This document shows, one piece after another, positions 24,799 through 34,070 of a stretch of DNA of 64,000 nt. Source of the stretch: 55-13 sp037190145 (GTDB lineage: Bacteria; Armatimonadota; Fimbriimonadia; Fimbriimonadales; Fimbriimonadaceae); contig JBBCJU010000011.1 of assembly GCA_037190145.1 (NCBI GenBank), forward strand, positions 14,716 through 78,715, written 5' to 3'. The translations under genes and the position numbers were made by a program. Every line of letters starts with the position of its first letter. Within the stretch, counting starts at the first letter, position 1. The notes under the pieces are model-generated. The model saw nothing but the letters and a program-made list of their open reading frames with translations. It was not told the origin of the DNA and ran no database searches.

Positions 24799-26694
24799 CT
24801 AGTCGGCAGCGGAAAGGGAGGACGAGAAGCCCTTCTGTCCACCCACAATGGGCAATGTGATACGGGTCGCGTTAAGGTCAACCGTTAGCTTTGTGCCGGC
24901 TTTTGGCCAAAGGGTGAAATCACGGTCGCTTGAGAGAATCATCAGCGCGATCCTTTTTCCAGCCGGAATGATCTGGTCATCGGGCTGTAGATCAAAGGTG
25001 AGTGTTACAAACTCTTCTGGCTTCAGAGGCGTTCCAGAATCCATAGATTGATAGTCGCCACCTTTCGTTAGAGATTTGGCGTTTTGAGGGTCTGCCCAAC
25101 CTCGAGTGATCAGGTTATCGGTACCAATCGGGCCGTTCTTCCAAGGAAGTTGAACCAAGTAAACAGACAGGTTTGCGGCTGGCGTACTCGACGCCAATCT
25201 AATCGTAATTCTTGGTGTTCCCGAAAGGTGAACGGGAGCCGTCAACGTAGGTGTCGCATAAATCAGCCGATGAGGAGACTCAAGAGCGCTTGCGAGTGCA
25301 GGTGCGCCAAATTCTACGTTATCAACAAAATCTTCCTTACCTTGCCCGGATCGGGAAACGGTGGACAGGGTGCCAATTGATCTACCCCCCTGACCCAAAT
25401 GCAAAGTGACATTTGCAGCTAAGGGATTGGGATAGTCAGCATATTCTGTTGGCGCCATCCGCGTACCACGAGGGGTATCGGCAGTTCGTTCACGAACAAT
25501 AAATGCTTTGGGGCCATTCTCAACATCGTTCTTGACTCCATATAGGAACCGAGAAAACCAGCGATTCACTAATTCTAAAGGAGGATCTCCACCGTGTCCA
25601 CCTTGATGGAAATACTGAACAAGAGGTACCCGACCGCGAACCGCTTGACTAATGCGGAAACTATGTTCTGGGACGACGTTCCAGTCGTTAAATGCGTGAG
25701 CCATCAAGACCGCGCACTTGATGTTTTTGGCGTGGCGTAATAGATCACGTTCAGCCCAAAAGGCGTTGTAATCGCCAGTGATCCGATCTTGGCCCTGAGC
25801 AAACTTCCCATCACGATAGATTCGGTTGCTTGTCAGACGGACGGAAGGATCACCACTGTGGATAAAGTCATAAAGGGAGTCGATATCCTCACCTAGCCAA
25901 CCTCCCGGATGGCGGACCAATCCGTTTGATCGATAGTAATGGTAGTACGAAGTATTGGGTGCGACTGGAACAATTGCTTCCAATCCCTTGACCCCAGTTG
26001 TGGCGGCGGCAACCGGAATCGTACCGTTGTAAGACGTTCCGATCATGCCAACTTTTCCGGTGCACCATTTTGCTAAGACCTCAACTTGACCATCGCGGGT
26101 TGAGAACCCTTTTGCTCGTCCGTTGAGCCAATCAATAACTGCTTTCGGTGCTAACCGTTCTGGATCTCCACCAACGGTCGGGCTGCCCGTTGAGAGGCCC
26201 GTGCCTGTTGCCTCTGAATGGACCACCGCAAAACCTCGCGGAACCCAGGTGGAGACTAATGAGTTGGATACGTTGGTTCGATCTGCATTGAACCTAACTT
26301 CTGGATGGACAGTTCTCGCTGGTGGCTTTTGCCCAAGTTCATGGCGAACATCCCAAAGGATTGAGCGACCATCAGCCGTTCCGGCAAAGTAGGGAGAGGA
26401 CTCGTAGATAACGGCAACCTTCAACCCGTTCGTTTCGGTTTGCTTTTGCCGAGTGACATCCACATGCACGCGATCTCGCTTGCCATTGCCATCTGAATCG
26501 AATTCCGTTTCGACCCAAAGTTGTTCGCGAATCCAGTTTCCTGCATCCTTGAATTCCTCAACAACCTGCGCTTGACCATCAATAAAACTGGGCTTGGCTC
26601 CTTGAGACAAGGAAAACGCTGGGAGAGCAGCAACCACTAGAAGCCCAAACTTGGACCATCGGAATGGCGGTGAAAAGTCTTTTACACGAGACAT
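24799..26694 (-). CDS. Secreted X-Pro dipeptidyl-peptidase / CocE-NonD family hydrolase
   Basis: The 631-residue protein carries an N-terminal signal segment (FGLLVVAALPAFSLSQG) and the PepX/CocE alpha/beta-hydrolase fold. The nucleophile Ser is in GMIGTSYNGTIPVAA, the catalytic Asp in AHAFNDWNVVPEHS and the His in QGGHGGDPP. The C-terminal beta-sandwich typical of the family follows (PRITIRLASSTPAANLSVYL). PepX members release X-Pro dipeptides; CocE members hydrolyse esters, and sequence alone does not separate them. The secretory signal and the nearby hydroxyproline operon make a role in proline-rich peptide breakdown attractive but unproven. It has its own terminator. Confidence 0.88.
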   Translation of the reverse strand: MSRVKDFSPPFRWSKFGLLVVAALPAFSLSQGAKPSFIDGQAQVVEEFKDAGNWIREQLWVETEFDSDGNGKRDRVHVDVTRQKQTETNGLKVAVIYESSPYFAGTADGRSILWDVRHELGQKPPARTVHPEVRFNADRTNVSNSLVSTWVPRGFAVVHSEATGTGLSTGSPTVGGDPERLAPKAVIDWLNGRAKGFSTRDGQVEVLAKWCTGKVGMIGTSYNGTIPVAAATTGVKGLEAIVPVAPNTSYYHYYRSNGLVRHPGGWLGEDIDSLYDFIHSGDPSVRLTSNRIYRDGKFAQGQDRITGDYNAFWAERDLLRHAKNIKCAVLMAHAFNDWNVVPEHSFRISQAVRGRVPLVQYFHQGGHGGDPPLELVNRWFSRFLYGVKNDVENGPKAFIVRERTADTPRGTRMAPTEYADYPNPLAANVTLHLGQGGRSIGTLSTVSRSGQGKEDFVDNVEFGAPALASALESPHRLIYATPTLTAPVHLSGTPRITIRLASSTPAANLSVYLVQLPWKNGPIGTDNLITRGWADPQNAKSLTKGGDYQSMDSGTPLKPEEFVTLTFDLQPDDQIIPAGKRIALMILSSDRDFTLWPKAGTKLTVDLNATRITLPIVGGQKGFSSSLSAAD

Positions 26695-26790
26695 TAACCT
26701 GATTATAGGAAAAGATGGGTTGTTAGGGGAAGTTTAAAACTCATTTGAGGGGGAGAAGACATAGCGCAGACGATGAGTCAGAGCAGATAG

Positions 26791-27936
26791 GTGGTTGTAC
26801 ACTTAGAGGTAATGGTTCTTCTTGCCGCTTCAATCGTTCTGGGTATGGCTCCAAGCGTGAAACAAGTCTCCGGAACTATGTTTAATGTTTTCTTGACCAC
26901 CGATGGAGCGGTTTATGGGATTGGCAACGATGAACATGGGATGCACGTTCGCCCCGATTGGGTCAAAGCAAATGTCACTCGCCCAGCAAAGATGGCTTTG
27001 CCTGCAGGGATCAAACAAGTAGCCGCAAGCCATTACTCTTGCTACGCATTGCTTAGCAACGGCACTGTCCTGGCTTGGGGCAGAAATGATGTGGGACAGC
27101 TAGGCGATGGATTACCAGAAGGTCAAGGCGCGATTGTCAATAGCACCCCTGTTCAAGTAAAAGGCTTGTCAAACATCGTTCAGATTGACGCATGCGGGCG
27201 TCACGCCGTGGCTCTCGCTGCCGATGGACGTGTTTATAGCTGGGGACCAGATGTTCCGCCGTTCAATGATTGGAGCACCCCTAAGTTGGTAGAAGGGCTA
27301 AGCAATGTGAAGCAAGTGGACACCGGCCTGAGACACACCCTTGCCCTAACTAAAGACGGAAGGATTTATGCTTGGGGAAGCAACCAAGCGGGACAAATCG
27401 GTGTGGGTACGGTCAGTGTTTCCGTAGACAAACCCTCGCTGGTCAATGGACTCTCAAAGGTTGTCAGTATTAGTGCCAGCGATGGAGACCTGGGTCACTC
27501 AGGAGCCGTGACATCCGATGGGAAAGCCTATGTTTGGGGCTCAAACCAAAGTTGCCTATTTGGGAACGGTCTACGGTCTGGTTCCAGCAGTGAACGTGGC
27601 GCTCTAAGTACTAAGCCTTTACTGGTGAAGGGCGTAAATGGAGCAAAACAAATCTCTCTTAGCGCCGGATCAGTCGCCGTTTTACTATCCAATGGAGGCT
27701 TGATGACTTGGGGCTTTGATGGCTATGGACAACTGGGCCAAGGCAAGTCGGGTGACTACACCTATCGACCCAAGAAGGTCAATATCTCGGGAGTGACTTC
27801 AGTCTATGCTGCCGGATATCGAACTTTCGCCTTGAAGAAAGATGGCTCAGTATGGTGGTCAGGCGTGGGTACAAACTCTCGGAGTGGCCCCATGTCCCAA
27901 AAAGCGAAAGTCTTTACTAAGCTGCCGATACAGTAA
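26791..27936 (+). CDS. Secreted RCC1-repeat beta-propeller protein
   Basis: At least five repeats of the RCC1 type are visible, each with a 'H(S/A)...L..DG.(V/I)(Y/L)(A/S)WG.N..GQ(L/I)G.G' pattern (for example YALLSNGTVLAWGRNDVGQL, ALTKDGRIYAWGSNQAGQIG, AVTSDGKAYVWGSNQSCLFG, LLSNGGLMTWGFDGYGQLGQ). They would close into a seven-bladed propeller. The start lies between GTG 26791 and ATG 26812; the latter gives a short hydrophobic signal (MVLLAASIVLGMA). Bacterial RCC1 proteins act as extracellular binding scaffolds with unknown ligands. The gene ends 5 bases before the convergent next gene. Confidence 0.85.
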   Translation: MVVHLEVMVLLAASIVLGMAPSVKQVSGTMFNVFLTTDGAVYGIGNDEHGMHVRPDWVKANVTRPAKMALPAGIKQVAASHYSCYALLSNGTVLAWGRNDVGQLGDGLPEGQGAIVNSTPVQVKGLSNIVQIDACGRHAVALAADGRVYSWGPDVPPFNDWSTPKLVEGLSNVKQVDTGLRHTLALTKDGRIYAWGSNQAGQIGVGTVSVSVDKPSLVNGLSKVVSISASDGDLGHSGAVTSDGKAYVWGSNQSCLFGNGLRSGSSSERGALSTKPLLVKGVNGAKQISLSAGSVAVLLSNGGLMTWGFDGYGQLGQGKSGDYTYRPKKVNISGVTSVYAAGYRTFALKKDGSVWWSGVGTNSRSGPMSQKAKVFTKLPIQ

Positions 27937-27941
27937 CGCCT

Positions 27942-29150
27942 TTACCGGCGATGGTAAAAGACACTCCCTCTGACCAACATGAGGCCGCCGATTCCCGAGC
28001 GACTCAGAAGGATGGGACCATCTTTTGGAACCATCATCAATAGATACCCTTCGATAACATAGGTTCCGGTCGTGTTTGAGCCAGCTACCCAGTCGTCAGT
28101 TCTTAGTATCTGCCCCATCTCATAGGTGCCATCCGCTTTGAACCTAATTTCAGAGTTAGTGCCACGCCAATTCCCAACAATGTTCTGCTTATTGAGAGGG
28201 ATAAGCGGTCGAAAAATGGCTCCTCCAATCTTGAAGAACTTCCCATCCTTATCGGTTCCGAACTTAAACGCTCCTTTGTTTTCGAAGCCATCGTACTTCT
28301 CTACAAGCTGACCATTGTCGATAGTAAAAGTGCCAACTCCTGTGTGGCCTTTTTGGTTCCTTTGCCCCTCTATATCGAACAGATTTCCTCCGCCTGGGCG
28401 GGGGTTAGATGCCCGAACTCCATTTGGTAGATAAATGTGTGTGATCGGCATTAAGATGCCATTTGTTCCTACCTGAGGCTTCCACCATAATCCCTGTGGC
28501 TTTCCGTTCACAATGTCGGCTTTCGGAATCTCAACCCCCTTTCCACTAGGAAGCCAGCCCGTCGAGCCTGGAAACAGATCTGGTGTGTTTCCGATGGGAA
28601 TCTTCGTGATTGGGGTGTTCGCCTTTTCTACCTTTGTTGGCGTCGTTGTGGGTACGGACTTAAACTTCAGACTACCGACGAGCTCCATCACGGCTTTGCC
28701 ATGTTTCTCGACTAAGGAGTCTTTGCTAAAGATAGAGACGAGAAAAGTCTTTTGCTTGCCAGCCACAATCATTGCGTAAATTCGACTACTCTTTCCAATC
28801 TCTGGTGTCTCCAGTTCCATCACTTGGAGGTAAATGCTCGCACCTTGTGCCGCCTTGTTTTCAACATCACCTTTAGCGAGTACCGTCGAACCTTCATTCG
28901 CACTTGCGACAGATTGGTCGAACTGTTTTGCAAGTGTGTCCTCAGAGACCGGAACGGCCGGAGTGAGAAGAACAGCAACCACCTCACCTGATTTCAGATC
29001 ACTGGGAGAGAACACTTTTGCGGCTCCCTCATTCCATTCCACCCAATCCTTTGGCTTGGTGTATAAAACTCCTTGATGCTCTTGTTCCAGGCTTGTAGAC
29101 ACAAGGCCGCTAAGCAAGAGAAGTGTGGAAGTAAGGAGACGATACAGCAC
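27942..29150 (-). CDS. Secreted hypothetical protein
   Basis: The 402-residue product begins at GTG 29150 with a signal peptide (MLYRLLTSTLLLLSGLVSTS). The first 170 residues resemble PsbP/DUF1795-like secreted domains (GVLYTKPKDWVEWNEGAAKV ... ELVGSLKFKS). The second half has repeated Gly/Asn-rich strands and a lipocalin-like closing segment (NIVGNWRGTNSEIRFKADGT). No catalytic motif is visible. A TATAAT hexamer ends 7 bases upstream of the start codon on the coding strand, so the mRNA may have almost no leader. Confidence 0.75.
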   Translation of the reverse strand: MLYRLLTSTLLLLSGLVSTSLEQEHQGVLYTKPKDWVEWNEGAAKVFSPSDLKSGEVVAVLLTPAVPVSEDTLAKQFDQSVASANEGSTVLAKGDVENKAAQGASIYLQVMELETPEIGKSSRIYAMIVAGKQKTFLVSIFSKDSLVEKHGKAVMELVGSLKFKSVPTTTPTKVEKANTPITKIPIGNTPDLFPGSTGWLPSGKGVEIPKADIVNGKPQGLWWKPQVGTNGILMPITHIYLPNGVRASNPRPGGGNLFDIEGQRNQKGHTGVGTFTIDNGQLVEKYDGFENKGAFKFGTDKDGKFFKIGGAIFRPLIPLNKQNIVGNWRGTNSEIRFKADGTYEMGQILRTDDWVAGSNTTGTYVIEGYLLMMVPKDGPILLSRSGIGGLMLVRGSVFYHRR

Positions 29151-29238
29151 TCACACATTATAGGTTCTTGGCAGGGATTCAGACCCTGACTTTAGAAATG
29201 GATGAAGAGAGCTTTGCGCTTGTGCTAATGTTTCATTC

Positions 29239-30267
29239 GTGTTGCCTGGTCGATACACGCGAAGACTGTTTCTAGGTTCGCAGAATCCTGTTCGTGCGCT
29301 GTTAACCCGTGTCCTTTGGGTTGCATTGCTCATTGGGCTAGCTTGGCTCATGCTATGGCTGGAGCGGGACGGACTCGGAGACAGCCGCCAGCTTCCCATT
29401 GGTCCAATGGATGTCCTTTACTTCGCGATTGTCACGGTCACCACACTTGGCTATGGCGATATCGTTCCGGTTTCCCCAGAAGCAAGAGCCATTGTTGCCT
29501 TTGGCATCACCCCTCTCCGAGTGGTGGTCTGGCTTATCTTTCTGAGTACAGCCTATGAACTTGTGTTACGCAGATCGATTGAGAAAATTGAAATGGAAAA
29601 GCTAAAACGCTCTGTAAAGAACCACGTTATCATCTGCGGATTTGGCGTGAAAGGTCGATCAGCAGTTAAGGAATTGGTAGAGCGAGGAACCCCGGCGGAT
29701 CAGATCATTGTGATTGACCGTGATCACAAGAGTTTAGATGAAGCTTCTCGTTTAGGAGTGACCTTCATTTTAGGAAACGCGGCAAGTGAGCAAATACTTC
29801 ACGATGCAGCCATTGAAAAAGCCTCGGAGGTTATCGTCGTCCCCAACAACGACGAGGCCTGCGTTCTCATCTGCCTGACGATCAAAGATTTGGCCCCCAA
29901 TATCCATATACGAGCTGCGGCTAGAGAAGATGAAAATGTCAAACTCATCCGCCGCAGTGGAGCGGATACGGTCATCGCCCCATCGGTAAGCAGTGGAAGA
30001 TTATTAGCGTCTGCTACTCATTCTCCATTTTCTACTGAGCTTCTTGAGGAGCTTTTTGAGCATGGCCGGGGCGCCGATATTCTCGATATTCCAGTATCGG
30101 CCGCTGATTTGGGCAGGAAAGCAATGGAACTTCCCGCCCTAGAAGGCAAGCTAGTCCTTGGGATACATACCGAGACAGGCAAGATCATTCCATTCAAAAC
30201 GGCTGCGACTAGGCCGCTAGAAAAAGGGGATGTGATCATTGCCTACGTGGATTCTATGGGCGGTTAA
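29239..30267 (+). CDS. Potassium channel with cytoplasmic RCK (TrkA-N/TrkA-C) domains
   Basis: Two membrane helices (ALLTRVLWVALLIGLAWLML; RAIVAFGITPLRVVVWLIFL) flank a pore loop with the K+ selectivity filter TTLGYGDIVP. A TrkA-N Rossmann domain follows (VIICGFGVKGRSAVKEL, then DRDHKS and a GNAASEQILHDAAIEKA segment), with a TrkA-C-like end (LEKGDVIIAYVD). The 342-residue layout is that of MthK/GsuK-type ligand-gated K+ channels. GTG 29239 is the start. hinT follows 18 bases later on the same strand, likely co-transcribed. The ligand (Ca2+, NAD or nucleotide) cannot be read from the sequence. Confidence 0.92.
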   Translation: MLPGRYTRRLFLGSQNPVRALLTRVLWVALLIGLAWLMLWLERDGLGDSRQLPIGPMDVLYFAIVTVTTLGYGDIVPVSPEARAIVAFGITPLRVVVWLIFLSTAYELVLRRSIEKIEMEKLKRSVKNHVIICGFGVKGRSAVKELVERGTPADQIIVIDRDHKSLDEASRLGVTFILGNAASEQILHDAAIEKASEVIVVPNNDEACVLICLTIKDLAPNIHIRAAAREDENVKLIRRSGADTVIAPSVSSGRLLASATHSPFSTELLEELFEHGRGADILDIPVSAADLGRKAMELPALEGKLVLGIHTETGKIIPFKTAATRPLEKGDVIIAYVDSMGG

Positions 30268-30285
30268 GCGGGTAAACCTCTTGTA

Positions 30286-30618
30286 ATGGCCACGCTTTTT
30301 ACTAAGATTATCAATCGGGAAATCCCAGGCGACATTGTCTATGAAGATGAGCATGTTGTGGGCTTTCGAGACATAGACCCCAAGGCTCCCGTTCACATCG
30401 TGATTGTTCCTAGATCAGAGATTTCTGGAGTTGCCACGGTACCAGATGAGGGAGATCACTTCTACCTGATCAACGCCGCCCGTAAAATTGCTGAGCAAGA
30501 AGGTTTAGTCAATGGGTACCGGCTAGTAATCAACCAAGGCGAAGACGGCGGGCAAACGGTAGACCACCTGCATATGCACTTGCTTGGTGGCCGAAAGCTA
30601 TCTTGGCCTCCCGGGTAG
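30286..30618 (+). CDS. hinT: HIT-family nucleotide-binding protein
   Basis: The 110-residue protein has the histidine triad VDHLHMHLLGGR near its C terminus and the N-terminal FTKIINREIPGDIVYEDEHV typical of HinT/PKCI purine nucleoside phosphoramidases. It hydrolyses AMP-N linkages in the cytoplasm. The length is normal. It is the second gene of a probable pair with the K+ channel and ends at a bidirectional terminator. Confidence 0.94.
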   Translation: MATLFTKIINREIPGDIVYEDEHVVGFRDIDPKAPVHIVIVPRSEISGVATVPDEGDHFYLINAARKIAEQEGLVNGYRLVINQGEDGGQTVDHLHMHLLGGRKLSWPPG

Positions 30619-30620
30619 TA

Positions 30621-30650
30621 AAAAGCCCCCTTCAGAGAAGGAGGCTTTGT
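30621..30650. terminator. Bidirectional terminator between hinT and the small lipoprotein gene
   Basis: AAAGCCCCCTTC and GAAGGAGGCTTT form a 12-bp stem (one mismatch) with an AGA loop. Read on the minus strand it ends in CTTTTTA; on the plus strand in CTTTGTCTT. Confidence 0.85.
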
Positions 30651-30651
30651 C

Positions 30652-30840
30652 TTAGTTCCCGGCTTGATTACCCGGAGGAGGGCTTGTACCCGGCCCCTTC
30701 GGTACGTTTTTTAGATACCCGGCGGGAGGATCTGTTTTCTTGAAATCCTCTTTGGAATAGCCAGCTGTTTCCGACTTGCTGCCGCAGCCAACTACAAGTA
30801 AGGCCGCAACAAGAATGATCAGTGATAGTTTAAGCTTCAT
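30652..30840 (-). CDS. Small lipoprotein downstream of a pilin-like gene
   Basis: The 62-residue product begins with a type II signal (MKLKLSLIILVAALLVVGC, lipobox VVGC). The mature part of about 44 residues is polar and Pro/Gly rich (PPAGYLKNVPKGPGTSPPPG). I chose ATG 30840 because it starts the signal peptide exactly; the longer frame overlaps the pilin gene. It follows the pilin-like gene after one base, so they are co-translated. The pairing suggests an accessory or anchoring role for the pseudopilin, which is inferred only. Confidence 0.8.
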   Translation of the reverse strand: MKLKLSLIILVAALLVVGCGSKSETAGYSKEDFKKTDPPAGYLKNVPKGPGTSPPPGNQAGN

Positions 30841-30841
30841 A

Positions 30842-31723
30842 TTAAGGTCGAAGTGCATCCCACTTACCCGCGAATGGCTTATCGGTAAAGAATCCGACCT
30901 GTCCCCATTGGATATTGGCTTGCCAATCCATGAGTGACTCAGGGCGTACGCTTTTCGCGTGTCCATCTGTAAATACGACAGGAGAAGCACCTGAGTATGT
31001 ACGATCAATCATGCCTTTATAGTTAGGGTCTGGCGCACCCCAAGTATTTGCCCAGCCTGGGAGAGAACATGCGTTACTCACACAATCCACAGAGTTGGAG
31101 TTATTTAGAACCGCATTCCAGGGAGCAAAAGCTCCTTCCATCCTTGACCCGCCCGATGCCATAGGATCCTTATCGCCTCCATCTTTGGCCTTAGTACGCA
31201 TGGCCAGCATGACGGTGTCGGCGATGTGGGAGATTTGGGTTTGTGAAGTTGTTCCGTTTTGATACCAGCTCGTGGAACCACCGTTTCCATTGGTGTTGAT
31301 AACGCCCCTGAACTTCCAGAAAGGCTCACCGCCACTAGGGTCTCCTAATACAATGCCGTTTGCTACATAGCTGAACTTCGGGCCGGAATTATAGGAGGAT
31401 ACAAGTTGTACATTATCCGTGGGATCCTTTACGATTTCGTAGGATTTCATGTATGGAAGCACATGCATGATCCAAGTGTTTTGCCATCCCCAGGGGCCCG
31501 TTTCATCAATAAACTGAGCCGTGAATTGGTCATCGTAATCCGTGCAGTACATTAGGTTGGCGAGACCGGTCTGCTTAACATTACTGAGGGAAGCCGCTTT
31601 TTTGGCCGCTAGTTTTGCTTGGGCAAAAACGGGGAAAAGAATGGCAGCGAGAATCGCAATGATAGCGATAACGACAAGCAACTCGATCAGGGTGAAGCCC
31701 GATCTGCGATTTTTTGGGGTCAT
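30842..31723 (-). CDS. Prepilin-like protein (DUF1559 type)
   Basis: This is the second pseudopilin of the window. The leader is short and basic (MTPKNRRSG), then FTLIELLVVIAIIAILAAIL and FPVFAQAKLAAKKAASLSNV. The C terminus has the VVFTDGHAKSV version of the H-X9-DG tail. ATG 31723 is chosen because GGAGGA lies 8 bases upstream; the ATG at 31738 overlaps that ribosome site. It sits between a LacI-type regulator (42 bases upstream) and a small lipoprotein (1 base downstream), probably one transcript. The cellular role of this large family is not established. Confidence 0.9.
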   Translation of the reverse strand: MTPKNRRSGFTLIELLVVIAIIAILAAILFPVFAQAKLAAKKAASLSNVKQTGLANLMYCTDYDDQFTAQFIDETGPWGWQNTWIMHVLPYMKSYEIVKDPTDNVQLVSSYNSGPKFSYVANGIVLGDPSGGEPFWKFRGVINTNGNGGSTSWYQNGTTSQTQISHIADTVMLAMRTKAKDGGDKDPMASGGSRMEGAFAPWNAVLNNSNSVDCVSNACSLPGWANTWGAPDPNYKGMIDRTYSGASPVVFTDGHAKSVRPESLMDWQANIQWGQVGFFTDKPFAGKWDALRP

Positions 31724-31765
31724 GTTAGATTCCTCCATTGGATAAGTTCACTTTCTATGTGGTGT

Positions 31766-32779
31766 TTAAACGGTAGCCCCCAGTCTTACGTTGACGGGTA
31801 GGCGAGATTCGGTCGGAACATCTACTCCAGCCATTCTTTGTTGCAAAGTTCGGACCGCAGTCCGAGCGACTTCGTTCCAATGGCATTCAATAGAGGTGAT
31901 GTCCCACTTCAAGGGGTAGTCAGGTTCCACTCCGTTGTAGCCAATAACGGCTACATCTTTCGGTATGCGGAATCCTAGGGATGCTAACTGAGCCAATTGA
32001 ACATGGGCACAACCATCATCCCAAGCGGCTATCGCTGTAAATCGATCAGGATTTGACAAATCAAAAAGCTGTAGTTCTTCTGAGGTTAAAGCGTGGTCAG
32101 CTCCATGCGTCGATCCTTTTCCAGTGAACGTGTGCATGCCTAGGCGTTTCGCTTCGGATAGGAAAGCTTGAGTCCGCCTTTTAACACTGATAAAGGGGTA
32201 GGTTGAAGTACGAACCAAGACACGTCGATGCCCTTTCTGTTGCAAGAATTGAGCCTGTAGCCGTCCGCCCGCCTCATCATCCACAACCACTGAAGGGATG
32301 GTGCCTAAGGCATCGGTATGAGCCACAACCGGGAACTGCGATCCCGCCAGAAGCTTAACTACTGGATCATCTGCATCGGCATGAAGCACAAGTCCATCAA
32401 CTCTTCCGTCTGATAGGGCGCGAAAAACTTCGGTTGACGACTTCCCATCAAAGATGCCGAACATGAGTAAGTCTTTACCGATCTCATCCGCCGCGGCTCG
32501 GATTCCCAAGAGGATTTCTCGGATGTAAGGAGATCGGTCTTCTAAGCTGTGATTACCACTATAAAAGCCGATGATGCCGGTTTGTCGGGTTCGCAAAGAA
32601 CGCGCGATCGGGTTGACTTGATAGTCTAGCTCTACCGCCGCCGCCAAAATGCGTTCACGAGTTGCTTCAGAGACTCGAGTTCCAGATCGGGCTCCATTTA
32701 GCACCACGGATACGGCCATCTTTGAGACGCCCGCGACCTTGGCGACATCGCCTAGAGTAGCTCGATTCTGAATCTTCAT
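31766..32779 (-). CDS. LacI-family transcriptional regulator
   Basis: An N-terminal helix-turn-helix (ATLGDVAKVAGVSKMAVSVV, then LNGARSGTRVSEATRERI) with the hinge NPIARSLRTRQTGIIGFY is followed by a periplasmic-binding-protein-like sensor domain of about 270 residues. Such repressors usually respond to sugars. ATG 32779 gives MKIQNRATLGDV; a TTG 18 bases earlier is possible. It is divergent from a Gfo/Idh/MocA oxidoreductase (90-base gap) and upstream of the pilin-lipoprotein pair, so both are candidate targets. I found no convincing palindromic operator by eye. Confidence 0.92.
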   Translation of the reverse strand: MKIQNRATLGDVAKVAGVSKMAVSVVLNGARSGTRVSEATRERILAAAVELDYQVNPIARSLRTRQTGIIGFYSGNHSLEDRSPYIREILLGIRAAADEIGKDLLMFGIFDGKSSTEVFRALSDGRVDGLVLHADADDPVVKLLAGSQFPVVAHTDALGTIPSVVVDDEAGGRLQAQFLQQKGHRRVLVRTSTYPFISVKRRTQAFLSEAKRLGMHTFTGKGSTHGADHALTSEELQLFDLSNPDRFTAIAAWDDGCAHVQLAQLASLGFRIPKDVAVIGYNGVEPDYPLKWDITSIECHWNEVARTAVRTLQQRMAGVDVPTESRLPVNVRLGATV

Positions 32780-32867
32780 TGTTCTTGAGAGCGACAATGC
32801 TCAACTAACGATAAATCATATCCTGAATTTACGATAGTTCAAAGGACTTTCTGAAAGAAATTTTTTC

Positions 32868-34070
32868 ATGACTCGCCAAATATGGTTGAGATTCACCGCT
32901 TTTGACTCTGCTCATATGGGCACTGTCAGAATAATGCCAATGGCAAGTCATCCCGATTTTCTCCCTACTGGACAGCCAACGATTGGTCACCGAAGATCCT
33001 ACGGGTCATTGCCGGAATCCGAGAAGTTTGGGATAGGCGTGGTAGGTCTACACGAAGGACACACCTTGTTGGTAGCCCTTCGTGCCTCTGGGTTATGCCG
33101 TTCCGTTGCCGGATGTGATCTAGCCGAAGCAAAGCGAGCAGAAGCAGAACTAGCGGTCGAAGGTCTCTTTACAACCGCCGACTACGATGAATTGCTGGCT
33201 CGCCCAGATGTTCAGATCGTTGCAATTTACACTCCTGACAACTTCCACGCGGAGCACATCGAGAGAGCTTTTAAGGCCGGCAAGCACGTTATATGTACGA
33301 AGCCTCTGATCAACGACCCGAACGATGCGCAAAGGCTTCGAGACGCTGCTCAAAAATACAATCGACGGCTTCAGGTAGGTCAGTCCACTCGCTTCTATGA
33401 ACCATTTTTACGTCAGCGAGAGTTGTATGAAGAAGGCCGCTTTGGAGAAGCCGAAGTTGTGGATGCCCACTACAACCACCGAATGGATTGGTACTACGAG
33501 AAATCGCCTTGGACCATCCAAGACACCCACTGGGCATACCTTGGCTTGAGTCATCCCGTTGACCTTATTCGTTGGTACCTGGGTCCAATCAAAGAGGTCC
33601 ATGCCGTCGGAACGGTTACCAATCTGGGAAGCAAATACGGAGCAAAAACTCCCGATGCGATCTGCGTAAACCTAGTTGCTGAAAGTGGCAGGATCGGTCG
33701 AGTTCTTGGCAACTACGGCTTTCATGAGTTACCAAAGGCTCGTGCTTTGATCGAATGCTTCCTGATGGGTTCAAAAGGCACATCGCTGGCTCGGTATCCA
33801 GACCTTCGTTTTACTTACCATGATGATAACGGGGTCGAGATTGAAGAGGACTATCATCATGCCCTGTCTGGATATCACTACCGCCATGAGTTGAAAGGCA
33901 TGCACTACGGTGAGTTCTGCAATTACACCGACTATTTTGCTTCCAAACTGATCTCGGGAGAGTCCAACTCCCCCGATTTGGAGGAGGGCCTGTCCAGCAT
34001 CAACACAATGCGAGCAATCGTGGAGTCATTGGAGACAGGCAGAACAACTTCAGTGGTTCACCTCAGCTAG
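32868..34070 (+). CDS. Gfo/Idh/MocA-family oxidoreductase
   Basis: The product is an NAD(P)-dependent sugar or cyclitol dehydrogenase-type protein. The Rossmann start is FGIGVVGLHEGHTLLVALRA, the family signature is the Lys of GKHVICTKPLINDPNDAQ, and a C-terminal alpha/beta domain carries GQSTRFYEPFLRQRELYEEG and DTHWAYLGLSHPVDLIRWYLG with a likely catalytic His. The N-terminal 45 residues before the fold are poorly conserved-looking, so a downstream start (for example ATG 32934 or 32940) may be real. The divergent LacI regulator suggests sugar-responsive control. The substrate is unknown. Confidence 0.85.
   Translation: MTRQIWLRFTAFDSAHMGTVRIMPMASHPDFLPTGQPTIGHRRSYGSLPESEKFGIGVVGLHEGHTLLVALRASGLCRSVAGCDLAEAKRAEAELAVEGLFTTADYDELLARPDVQIVAIYTPDNFHAEHIERAFKAGKHVICTKPLINDPNDAQRLRDAAQKYNRRLQVGQSTRFYEPFLRQRELYEEGRFGEAEVVDAHYNHRMDWYYEKSPWTIQDTHWAYLGLSHPVDLIRWYLGPIKEVHAVGTVTNLGSKYGAKTPDAICVNLVAESGRIGRVLGNYGFHELPKARALIECFLMGSKGTSLARYPDLRFTYHDDNGVEIEEDYHHALSGYHYRHELKGMHYGEFCNYTDYFASKLISGESNSPDLEEGLSSINTMRAIVESLETGRTTSVVHLS

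Noticed and set aside
32780..32867. Operator for the LacI regulator (repeated ACGATA motifs)
   Set aside because: The two ACGATA copies are direct, not palindromic, and neither has a convincing CG-centred dyad.
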